A DNA stretch of 19,821 nt from CAYXVF01 sp964468125 (GTDB lineage: Bacteria > Myxococcota > XYA12-FULL-58-9 > CAYXVF01): assembly GCA_964468125.1 (NCBI GenBank), contig CAYXVF010000109.1:1-19821 (forward strand), in the 5' to 3' direction. This document shows positions 1-7,279 of this stretch, in pieces. Both the position numbers and the translations under genes were made by a program. The notes under the pieces are model-generated. The model was not told the origin of the DNA. It saw only the letters and a list, made by a program, of their open reading frames with translations, and did no database searches. Position 1 is the first letter of the stretch; every line of letters starts with the position of its first letter.

Positions 1-151
1 GCGACAACTCGTGAGCTCGATTCGGCTCGACGGCTAGCGCGTGACCGCTCAACCGCGGCGGGATGTTTCTCTCACCGTCGGGAGGCGGGATCGCCCCGGT
101 GACAATTTGCCACCTCCCTTCGCCGGCTGCCGGACGCTTATCTCCGGCACC
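1..151 (+). promoter_or_regulatory. Upstream region of the mbnPH-reg operon
   Basis: This leader holds no convincing gene. An inverted repeat GGGAGG (about 89-95) and CCTCCC (about 113-119) brackets an AT-richer patch with GTGACAATTTGCC. That patch could belong to a promoter or operator, but no clear -35/-10 pair was found. No strong Shine-Dalgarno sequence precedes the chosen ATG at 152. The reading frame continues upstream to another ATG at 41, but a signal peptide only makes sense from 152. Confidence 0.25.
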
Positions 152-1021
152 ATGAACAGGATGACGCCTTCCTTTCGGCCCCTGGCCGTGTGCTGTGTCG
201 CTTGCCTCGTTGCCTGTGGCTCGGATGATGAGACCGGCGACGTCCCGGTCGAGATCGGGTTCGAAGCCACCGTCGGAGGGCTCACCGCCGCTTGCGACAC
301 TGAGTACAACGCGGTCGATGCCGCCGGCAATTCGGCGATGATCGCCGATGCCCGACTCTTCGTCTCCGAAATCGAGCTGCGCACCGCCGGGGGCGAGTGG
401 CGCACGCTGACGTTGGACCAGGACTCGATCTGGCAGACCGACAGTGTCGCGTTGCTCGACTTTGAGGACGGAGCGGGGAGTTGCAGCAGTAGCGGAACCC
501 AGGAGACCAATTCGCGGGTGACCGGTCGAATTGCCGAAGGCGACTACCGCGGCCTTCGCTTTACCGTGGGGATCCCGTTTTCGCTCAATCACCTCGACGA
601 TGCGACGGCTCCTGCCCCTCTCAACTCACCGGGCATGTTCTGGGCGTGGAAGGATGGGTACAAGTTCGTGCGGGTCGATTGGATGCCAATCGGTGCCAAC
701 CGCTGGAACGTCCACCTGGGCTCGCGGGCTTGCGATAACGATGACCAACCCAACACCGCGCCGCCATCGAGTTGTGGTCGATCGAACCGTCCGCGGGTGC
801 AATTTGATGATTTCACGCCCGGCGATTCACTCACCCTCGCCCTCGACGCTCTCATCGCGAACGCGGACCTCGCATCGAACTTGGTCGACTCTCCTCCGGG
901 GTGCATGTCCGCACCGATGGAAGAAGTCGATTGCGCTCCCGTGTTCTCGGCGCTCGGCTTGGATTTCCTGAGCGGAGCCTGTCGTGATGACTGCGCCACT
1001 CAAACCGTGTTTGTCCGTTGA
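152..1021 (+). CDS. mbnP: MbnP-family copper-binding lipoprotein (metallo-mystery pair, four-Cys protein)
   Basis: This 289-residue protein has an N-terminal lipoprotein signal with lipobox LVAC, putting the lipidated Cys at 22, so it is probably anchored on the periplasmic side of a membrane. The body fits the MbnP family: an opening FEATVGG...C (Cys48), Cys111, a central aromatic stretch with FWAWKDGY (Trp164, Trp166), VHLGSRAC (Cys194), Cys208, late Cys251 and Cys261, and a C-terminal GAC-DDC followed by QTVF. In the studied family the partner di-heme enzyme MbnH oxidises a Trp of MbnP to kynurenine, which creates a copper site; that role is inferred here. The start at 152 is preferred over 41 because it begins the signal peptide. 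The stop overlaps the next start by four bases (1018-1021), so the pair is translationally coupled. Confidence 0.85.
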   Translation: MNRMTPSFRPLAVCCVACLVACGSDDETGDVPVEIGFEATVGGLTAACDTEYNAVDAAGNSAMIADARLFVSEIELRTAGGEWRTLTLDQDSIWQTDSVALLDFEDGAGSCSSSGTQETNSRVTGRIAEGDYRGLRFTVGIPFSLNHLDDATAPAPLNSPGMFWAWKDGYKFVRVDWMPIGANRWNVHLGSRACDNDDQPNTAPPSSCGRSNRPRVQFDDFTPGDSLTLALDALIANADLASNLVDSPPGCMSAPMEEVDCAPVFSALGLDFLSGACRDDCATQTVFVR

Positions 1022-2157
1022 AGCGACTCGTTTTAGGTTTGACGGTGCTCCTGGGGTGCGGCTCGGAAGAGGTCGAAGCGACACCAACGACCCCTCTCGC
1101 CGAGCTCTTGCGGCTGCCTTCCGGCTTTCCCGAGCCTCAGGTTCCGGAATCGAATCCGCTCACCGAGGAGAAAATCGCGCTCGGGCGATTCCTGTTCTAC
1201 GACACGCGGCTCTCCGGAAACGGCACCCAGTCTTGCGCCAGCTGCCACCAACAACGACTTGCCTTCTCCGACGGTCGAAAACTGGCCACGGGCTCAACCG
1301 GCACACTTCTCCACCGCAACAGCCAGGGGCTCACCAATGTCGCCTACAACGCAAATCTGACTTGGGCGAGCTCCCTCCTAGATACCATCGAGCAGCAGGT
1401 GCTCATTCCTCTCTTTGCTGAGCATCCCGTCGAGCTCGGTGCAACGGGCCATGAGAACGAAATCCTCGAGCGCCTGCGGTCGGAGCCGCTTTATCGCGAC
1501 GCCTTCGCTTCCGCCTACCCCGAGCTGCAAGAGCAGATCGATTGGCCCCAGATCATTCGTGCGCTCGCTTCGTTCAATCGGATTCTGATCTCGGGCAATT
1601 CCCCGTTCGATCGATTCACCTACCAGGGTCAGCCCGATGCGTTGAGCGAAAGCGCCAAACGCGGTGCGGAGATCTTCTTTTCCGAGACTACCGAGTGTCA
1701 TCATTGCCACGGTGGGTTCAATTTTACCCTCTCGTCTATCCATGCGGACTCGGCTTTTGAAGCGGAGGATTTTCACAACACCGGTCTCTACAATCTGAAC
1801 GGCCAAGGGGCCTATCCAGCGTCCGATACCGGTCTATTCGAGGTGACCGAGGATCCGAGAGACATGGGCAAGTTCCGGGCACCGAGCTTACGCAACGTCG
1901 CGGTGACCGCGCCATACATGCACGACGGCAGCATCGAGACCTTGGAGGAAGTGGTCCGGGTCTACGAGGCCGGCGGGCGGCTGATCGAGAGCGGCCCGAA
2001 TGCCGGAGATGGACGGACAAGCCCCCTGAAGAGCGGATTCGTTCAGGGATTTCGCTTGAGCGATGCCGAGCGACAGGACTTGATCGCGTTTCTCGAGAGC
2101 CTCACCGATCCGGACTTTCTCGAAGACCCTCGCCTGTCGAATCCGTTTGAGCCATGA
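1018..2157 (+). CDS. mbnH: Di-heme cytochrome c peroxidase-like enzyme, MbnH / MXAN_0977 family
   Basis: A TTG codon starts this 379-residue protein, overlapping the mbnP stop as TTGA. The N-terminus is a lipoprotein signal (VLLGC, Cys14). Two c-type heme motifs are visible: CASCH at 73-77 and CHHCH at 227-231, giving the two-domain bacterial cytochrome c peroxidase/MauG arrangement. The sequences GRFLFYDTRLSGNGTQSC, GKFRAPSLRNVAVTAPYMHDGS and a LIAFLESLTD tail are standard for the superfamily. The known MbnH activity is post-translational oxidation of a Trp in the neighbouring MbnP, and adjacency to MbnP is the main reason to prefer MbnH over an ordinary H2O2-detoxifying peroxidase. The protein probably acts in the periplasm, with hemes attached by the Ccm/Ccs machinery. 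It shares four bases (ATGA) with the next gene. Confidence 0.87.
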   Translation: MKRLVLGLTVLLGCGSEEVEATPTTPLAELLRLPSGFPEPQVPESNPLTEEKIALGRFLFYDTRLSGNGTQSCASCHQQRLAFSDGRKLATGSTGTLLHRNSQGLTNVAYNANLTWASSLLDTIEQQVLIPLFAEHPVELGATGHENEILERLRSEPLYRDAFASAYPELQEQIDWPQIIRALASFNRILISGNSPFDRFTYQGQPDALSESAKRGAEIFFSETTECHHCHGGFNFTLSSIHADSAFEAEDFHNTGLYNLNGQGAYPASDTGLFEVTEDPRDMGKFRAPSLRNVAVTAPYMHDGSIETLEEVVRVYEAGGRLIESGPNAGDGRTSPLKSGFVQGFRLSDAERQDLIAFLESLTDPDFLEDPRLSNPFEP

Positions 2158-3074
2158 CCTTCGCGCTCGCCCTATCCGCACTGCTCGGCCACCACGACAG
2201 CGCGGTCGGCCGGATCGATGCGCCCACCGAGCTCGCCGTCGACTCTGATCTCACCGGCGCCAAGGTCGAAGCATCGAGCGGTTACGTTTTCAGTCGCTTC
2301 GACCCGGTGTCGCCCAGTGACGGCACCTTCACCGGAGACACGGCGCCACTCGACGTCCATACGCTGCTGTTGACCAGCCGTCTGTTCACCGAGGAGGGAT
2401 GGATCCTTGCCGCGGCCGCCTCCGCGGGCATTTCGGGCGACCAAGCCGGAGTGGGCGACGCCACCCTGAGTGCGGGGCGTTGGTTCTCCCTACGCAGTCT
2501 CGATGTCCTGAGCGAGCTTGGATTCGTCTTGCCCACCGGTCGCTACGAGCCGGAGGCGGTGCGCTCGGCGGCGGAATTTGCGACGACGGACAGTGGCGGC
2601 CTCGATCTGCGCACCTCGGACACCCGCACCTCGCTCGGGGCGGATACCTTCGCGGCTCAGTGGCGCACGCGAGCTATTTGGGATCTAGGCCGTCTAAAGC
2701 CTGCGCTGGGCCTACAGGTGCGACAGCCGTTGACCGAGACCGAGGATGGGATTCTCTGGGGAACCGACGTGCTCGCGAGTACATCCCTGTTTACTCGGAT
2801 CGACCGGGACTTCGGTGTGAGCACCGAGCTTGCCTATAATCGACACTGGGCCGACCGACTCGACGTGGAAAACGACGAAGACGGCGAGATTCGACGGGCT
2901 CGACTCGGTGGACGTCATATCGTGTCCGCAGGCGTTGGTCTTCATTTCAGCTGGTCGAAACGAGCAGGCTGCGGCGCCGGGGCGCGCCTTCCGCTCGTCC
3001 GCCAGACGGAGACGATTCAGTGGGTGGAGAGCTACGCGCTCAACGTACAATGCAGCGCCGCCTTCAACCTCTGA
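2154..3074 (+). CDS. Probable outer-membrane beta-barrel protein, third gene of the MbnPH operon
   Basis: This 306-residue protein starts at an ATG inside the ATGA overlap with mbnH. It has a short hydrophobic N-terminus (MTFALALSALLG) followed at once by HHDS, and no other domain I can name. The body alternates polar and hydrophobic residues with Gly and aromatic ends, for example GDATLSAGRWFSL, ELGFVLPTGRYE, TFAAQWRTRAIWDLG and HIVSAGVGLHFSW. It ends in ...VQCSAAFNL. This pattern is typical of outer-membrane barrels of the phenol-degradation/MetA-like transporter type. It could carry a substrate across the outer membrane or serve as scaffold for the two lipoproteins upstream; function is inferred from position only. 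Its 3' end overlaps the histidine kinase. Confidence 0.62.
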   Translation: MTFALALSALLGHHDSAVGRIDAPTELAVDSDLTGAKVEASSGYVFSRFDPVSPSDGTFTGDTAPLDVHTLLLTSRLFTEEGWILAAAASAGISGDQAGVGDATLSAGRWFSLRSLDVLSELGFVLPTGRYEPEAVRSAAEFATTDSGGLDLRTSDTRTSLGADTFAAQWRTRAIWDLGRLKPALGLQVRQPLTETEDGILWGTDVLASTSLFTRIDRDFGVSTELAYNRHWADRLDVENDEDGEIRRARLGGRHIVSAGVGLHFSWSKRAGCGAGARLPLVRQTETIQWVESYALNVQCSAAFNL

Positions 3075-4279
3075 GGGACCGCGGTGTCCTGCACGCGGTG
3101 TTGCCACTGCGATGGGTATTCGCAGCGCTCTACTTCGCCTCCGCCCTGCTCGCATGGACGGTCGGTGCGTCAGCGCTTGCGGTGGGGGGGCTGATGAGCG
3201 CAGGAGTCGTGCTCGCGATCACCAACGTGTTTGCGAACTGGTTTCTCGCGCGACCGCACGATGCCATTGGGGGCAGCGTGCTCCTGGACGTATGTGTACT
3301 GACCGTGGCCCTCGCACTGACCGGTGGACCTGCTAACCCCTTCTCCGTTCTGTATATCGTTTACGTGGCCCTCGCAGCGACGCTTCTTGAGACGTTCTGG
3401 ATGTGGCTTGCGGTGGTGGCGTCGAGCGGGGGCTTCGCCCTTCTCTTCGCCTTTCATCTCCCGCTCCCCGCGGCGGGCCATGTTCACGAAGGGAGCTTCT
3501 CGCTCCACCTCCAGGGCATGTGGCTCGCCTATGTCGTCGCGGCCGTTGCCATCGTTCGATTCGTCGCGCGCCTTGCCGCCGAGCTTCGGCGCGAGCGAGA
3601 GGACCGCGAGCGCACGCGGCATGTTCTCGCGGTAGCGACGCTCGCCGCCGGTGCAGCGCACGAGCTCGGCAACCCGCTCGGGACGATTCGCATTGCCACC
3701 GACGAGCTTCGCGACACGCTGGAGCGGTCCAACGCCCCCACCGATGCTCTCGAAGACGTGAACCTCATTGCCGAAGAAGTGGCTCGGGCCCGGAGTGTGC
3801 TCGACCGCATGAGCTCCGGAGCGGTCGAGCTCGACGCGGAAAAGCGTGACACTCGGCCACTGGCGCTGATCCTCGAGTCCTTGATCGACGAGCTCGGTTC
3901 CGAGTCGACCCGCGTCGAGCTTCAGGTGAGCGAGCCACTGCCCAAGGTCGAGTGGCCGCCCGCGGTGACCGACCAGGCTCTGCGCCAACTGATCCGCAAC
4001 GCGCTCCAGGCGAGCAAGTCTAAGGTTGAGTTGACCGCCCGAGCGCTCAACGGTGAAATCGAGGTCACGATCACCGACGGCGGCCGGGGGATGGACGCTC
4101 AGGTTCTGGCCAAGAGCACCGAGCCGTTTTTCACCACTCGACCGGAAGAGGGCATGGGACTCGGCCTGTTCATCGCCCGCTCCCTGATCGAGCACGTCGG
4201 AGGACGCCTGCAGATCGAATCAGTCGTCGCACGCGGCACTACGGTACGGGTGACGCTACCCGCCAGTGAGAATCCATGA
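3020..4279 (+). CDS. regB: RegB/PrrB/ActS-type membrane sensor histidine kinase
   Basis: This is a quinone/redox-type sensor kinase of 419 residues from GTG 3020. About six membrane segments cover residues 25-185. The signature GGPANPF (102-108) matches the RegB GGxxNPF ubiquinone-binding motif. The H-box is AAGAAHELGNPLGTI with phospho-acceptor His214, followed by an N-box (LIRNALQAS), G1 (DGGRGMD), F-box (EPFFTTRPEEG) and G2 (GMGLGLFIA). The redox-active Cys of RegB, in a context like RCR, appears to be Ala257 (ARARS); the only Cys is in a membrane segment (92). GTG 3020 has GGAGA about seven bases upstream but overlaps the barrel gene by 55 bases. ATG 3050 is a shorter alternative with poorer spacing. 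The stop overlaps regA by ATGA, so the pair is certainly an operon. It probably reports respiratory redox state. Confidence 0.88.
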   Translation: MGGELRAQRTMQRRLQPLRDRGVLHAVLPLRWVFAALYFASALLAWTVGASALAVGGLMSAGVVLAITNVFANWFLARPHDAIGGSVLLDVCVLTVALALTGGPANPFSVLYIVYVALAATLLETFWMWLAVVASSGGFALLFAFHLPLPAAGHVHEGSFSLHLQGMWLAYVVAAVAIVRFVARLAAELRREREDRERTRHVLAVATLAAGAAHELGNPLGTIRIATDELRDTLERSNAPTDALEDVNLIAEEVARARSVLDRMSSGAVELDAEKRDTRPLALILESLIDELGSESTRVELQVSEPLPKVEWPPAVTDQALRQLIRNALQASKSKVELTARALNGEIEVTITDGGRGMDAQVLAKSTEPFFTTRPEEGMGLGLFIARSLIEHVGGRLQIESVVARGTTVRVTLPASENP

Positions 4280-4824
4280 AACGAGAGCTACGTCAGTCCG
4301 TACTCATCGTCGATGACGACGAGCGCTTCCGCGATCGCTTGAGGCGGGCACTCGAAAAGCGCAACCTCGACGTTCGGGCCGCATCGAGCGGAGCTGAAGC
4401 GATCACCGCCGCACAGGAGGAGAGTCCGGAGCTCGCGGTCGTCGATCTTCGCATGCCGGGCGAGTGGGGCCTCAGTGTCGTACGAGAGCTCCTGCGCATC
4501 GATCCGCAAACGCGTGTGATCGTGCTCACCGCCTACGGCAGCATTGCGACGGCGGTGGAAGCGGTGCGACTCGGTGCGGTCAGCTTCGTGCAGAAACCCG
4601 CGAGCGTGGATGAGATCCTGCTCGCACTCAATCGAGGCGACGTACCGGACGGCGAGCAGCCCGAGTCACCGGCCGAAGTGCCTTCGCTCGCCCGCGCCGA
4701 ATGGGAGCACATCAACCGAGTTCTGACCGAGTGTGGGGGCAGCATTCGCAAGGCGGCAAAGCTCTTGGGCCTGCATCGTCGCACGTTGCAGCGCAAGCTC
4801 GCGAAATTTCCGGTCGAGCGATGA
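4276..4824 (+). CDS. regA: RegA/PrrA/ActR-type response regulator
   Basis: This 182-residue regulator is the partner of the kinase just upstream and overlaps it by four bases. The receiver domain (about 6-120) has the acidic pocket DDD at 13-15, phospho-acceptor Asp57 in VVDLRMPG, Thr85 and Lys107. A short Glu/Pro linker leads to a Fis-type helix-turn-helix (about 138-180) with INRVLTECGGSIRKAAKLLGLHRRTLQRKLAK, the nearly invariant DNA-binding helix of RegA/PrrA/ActR. RegA proteins control respiration, redox-carrier and energy genes in response to quinone-pool state. Here the pair is the tail of an MbnP/MbnH operon, so that operon is a likely target, although no operator can be identified by eye. 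Length is normal for the family. Confidence 0.9.
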   Translation: MKRELRQSVLIVDDDERFRDRLRRALEKRNLDVRAASSGAEAITAAQEESPELAVVDLRMPGEWGLSVVRELLRIDPQTRVIVLTAYGSIATAVEAVRLGAVSFVQKPASVDEILLALNRGDVPDGEQPESPAEVPSLARAEWEHINRVLTECGGSIRKAAKLLGLHRRTLQRKLAKFPVER

Positions 4825-4882
4825 AAGACGCTGAGCCTGGCTAAGCCTCGACCTCCCGTGGCAGGTGGACCGGCCACTCAAC

Positions 4883-5920
4883 TCACCGATTAACCCGCCA
4901 AGCCGTCACGCCGCCGCGAGCATCGAGCGCCGCCAGAGCGCGCCCATCCGGCCGCCAGTGCAAGCTCCCAACAACGTCCGTCACGCGCGCGGCGCCTACA
5001 GGGACGCCCTGGCCATCTTCCTTGAGCGACCAGACCACTGCCACGCCATCGCGGGCGCCTGACGCTAAGAGTAGGCCACGGTTGGCGAAGGTAAGGCTCG
5101 TGAGCGGTTGAACGTGCAGCTCGAGCACTCCGGGCGTCGTCCCCTCGGGGCCGTCTCCCGTGAAGCTCCACACCGTCACCAGGTGACCGCCGCCCGTAGC
5201 GAGAACAGTACCGGTTGAGTCGAACGCCAAAGCGGATGGCTTGCCCGGGTAACCGGCCATCATGGAGTCATGGCCGGTGGACCGGCGCCAAAAATGCACC
5301 GTGTTGTCCTGGCTGCCGCAGGCGACGACGTCGCCGTCTGGACTCAATTCCAGCGACACCAGCGAACCCTTCCACTCGAGTTTGTCACGCAGCTCGCCGG
5401 AGGGCAGCACGAAGAACGACACCCGTCCGTAGCACGCCGTGGCGAGCTCACCCGCTCCTGACCAAACGATGGCGCTCACCGTGCTGGGATGGTCCTCCGA
5501 ACGCCACACCTCAGTCCCCCCTGTGTCGACAACCAAAACCCGCCGGGAGTATGCGCATGCCAATAAATGTCCAGATGGTGACCACGCCAGGTGATCTACC
5601 CAACCCTCACCGACGTCGATAGTCTGGCGGATCTCGCCATCCGAGCTCCAGAGCACCACGCGGCCGTCCTGGCCAGCGCTCGCGAATACGGCTCCCCCTG
5701 GATGAATCGCGATCGCCAGAAGCCCCCCCGGGTGAGCATCGAGATGCGACCACAGCACCGCGCCGGATTTGCCATTGAATCCGTAGACTCCGCCCGCAGC
5801 ATCGCCGACCAGCAGCACGTTTCCGCCTCGCGCCCAGCCGCCGGCAATCGCGTAGTCCCCAACCTCCGCAAACCAGCCATAGCGCAGAATGCCGCTTGGG
5901 GTGTCCCTTACTTCAAGCAC
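4883..5920 (-). CDS. WD40-repeat beta-propeller protein linked to a COG0523 GTPase
   Basis: This 345-residue protein consists almost entirely of WD40-like blades, for example LLAIAIHPGGAVFASAGQDGRVVLWSSDG, LVSLELSPDGDVVACGSQDNTVHFW and VVGSLHWRPDGRALAALDARGGVTAW. No signal peptide is seen, so it is probably cytoplasmic. The frame is open upstream to 6139, but that part lies in the GTPase gene and does not resemble a propeller. GTG 5920 (VLEVRDTPSGILRYGWFAEVG) starts just before the first blade and overlaps the GTPase stop by 13 bases. WD40 proteins next to COG0523 GTPases are a recurring arrangement in bacterial zinc-related clusters. It may be a scaffold or client adaptor for metal transfer, which is inference. 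Confidence 0.75.
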   Translation of the reverse strand: MLEVRDTPSGILRYGWFAEVGDYAIAGGWARGGNVLLVGDAAGGVYGFNGKSGAVLWSHLDAHPGGLLAIAIHPGGAVFASAGQDGRVVLWSSDGEIRQTIDVGEGWVDHLAWSPSGHLLACAYSRRVLVVDTGGTEVWRSEDHPSTVSAIVWSGAGELATACYGRVSFFVLPSGELRDKLEWKGSLVSLELSPDGDVVACGSQDNTVHFWRRSTGHDSMMAGYPGKPSALAFDSTGTVLATGGGHLVTVWSFTGDGPEGTTPGVLELHVQPLTSLTFANRGLLLASGARDGVAVVWSLKEDGQGVPVGAARVTDVVGSLHWRPDGRALAALDARGGVTAWRVNR

Positions 5921-7242
5921 GCGTCGAAGCCCCGCGTCATCGCCTCTTCGTCGAGATTGCGGCCGATAAACACCAGCTGGTTGCGCCGGGGGGTAGCCCC
6001 CCATGGGCGGTCCGGCTGTCCATCGAAGAGCATGTGCACCCCTTGGAAGACAAAGCGCCGTGACTCCCCAGCGAGGCTGATGAAGCCCTTCATCCGGAAA
6101 ATGTCGACGCCGCGTTCGCTCAAAAGCTTGCCCAGCCACGCGTTCAGGAGGTTGGGGTCGACGTCGCCATCCCGTTCAATCGAAATCGAGCTTACCTCAT
6201 CATCGTGCTCATGCTGCGCGACCCATGTGCGCTGGACTTTGACAGGAATCACCTTCTCCCCAGCACGGACCTGAAGGTCGAACTCTTCTGCGGTGTGCTG
6301 AGCGTAGAGACCAACTCGGTTGGGTGAATCGATCTCCAAGATGAACGATTTTCGGCCCGGAGCGTCGAGTTTCAGCTCAACGTGCGTTCCAATCGGGATC
6401 GTCGTGCCCGGGCCGATGGGCTCGGCCGGTTCGGCATAACGACGCACGCACCACTCCGCTCCTTCACGCAGCGCAGCGTCATCCGTGCCTTGATCGCCTA
6501 CAACAACCAGTGACATCGCGGGATCGGGGCCTTCGGCCAGGTCGATTTCGTAGGTGCCCGCGTCGAGCGAGTAGACGCCGGTCCATTCGAAGGGATACTC
6601 AGGCTCCAAAAATGCCGGTCGCCGCTCGAGCACGTCATCCAGGTTGAAGGCCTGGAGATTGAGTACGGTATCGATCGCCACATTCGCGTTCTCGCTTCGG
6701 ACCACGCGCGCCATTCGGTTCATGTCTCGAAGTCGCGCCTCGAGGTTGTCTAGAGCTTCGTCATCCACGAGGTCGGTCTTGTTCAGGACGAGCACATCTG
6801 CGAAAGCCACCTGCTCGGTGCTTTCGTCACTTCGCCCGAGCTGTTGCTCAATGTGAGCGGCGTCAACGAGGGTGACGATCCCATCGAGCGAGAACTCGTC
6901 TCGGATCTCATCATCCATGAAAAAGGTCTGTGCGACAGGGCCGGGGTCGGCGAGCCCGGTGGTTTCCACCAAGACGTAGTCGAACTTGTCGCGCCGCTTC
7001 ATGAGATTGCCGAGTACGCGAATCAGGTCTCCTCGCACGGTGCAGCAGATGCACCCGTTCGACATCTCGAAGATTTCTTCATCCGCGTTGATCACCAAGG
7101 CTTGGTCGATACCGACTTCGCCGTACTCGTTCTCGATGACGGCTATGCGCTTGCCATGCTCTTCGCTCAAAATGCGATTGAGTAGGGTGGTCTTGCCCGA
7201 GCCGAGAAAGCCCGTGATGATGGTGACCGGTACCTTGTTCAT
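5908..7242 (-). CDS. COG0523 (CobW/ZNG-type) metallochaperone GTPase 1
   Basis: This 444-residue G3E-family GTPase has Walker A GFLGSGKTT (11-19), the hallmark metal site CICC (Cys64, Cys66, Cys67), ETTGLADP (switch II region) and LNKTDLV for guanine recognition. The CobW C-terminal domain includes RMKGFISLAG and a final NQLVFIGRNLDEEAM. An insert with AQHEHDD could be an extra metal site. GTPases of this family deliver Zn or Co to client enzymes. ATG 7242 is chosen because GAGGAGG lies six bases upstream (7249-7255) and the core fold begins at once. The longer frame to 7296 would run into the importer gene. The gap to the importer is only 37 bases, so it is probably cotranscribed with the ECF genes and the WD40 gene. 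Confidence 0.9.
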   Translation of the reverse strand: MNKVPVTIITGFLGSGKTTLLNRILSEEHGKRIAVIENEYGEVGIDQALVINADEEIFEMSNGCICCTVRGDLIRVLGNLMKRRDKFDYVLVETTGLADPGPVAQTFFMDDEIRDEFSLDGIVTLVDAAHIEQQLGRSDESTEQVAFADVLVLNKTDLVDDEALDNLEARLRDMNRMARVVRSENANVAIDTVLNLQAFNLDDVLERRPAFLEPEYPFEWTGVYSLDAGTYEIDLAEGPDPAMSLVVVGDQGTDDAALREGAEWCVRRYAEPAEPIGPGTTIPIGTHVELKLDAPGRKSFILEIDSPNRVGLYAQHTAEEFDLQVRAGEKVIPVKVQRTWVAQHEHDDEVSSISIERDGDVDPNLLNAWLGKLLSERGVDIFRMKGFISLAGESRRFVFQGVHMLFDGQPDRPWGATPRRNQLVFIGRNLDEEAMTRGFDACLK

Positions 7243-7279
7243 CTGACACCTCCTCGCGTGAGTTGACACTAAGTAGCTA

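Noticed and set aside
4825..4882. Bidirectional terminator between regA and the WD40 gene
   Set aside because: Only four-base stems such as GTGG/CCAC could be found and there is no U-tract.
5921..6139. Upstream extension of the WD40 frame
   Set aside because: It lies within the GTPase coding region and has no propeller character; GTG 5920 is a better start.
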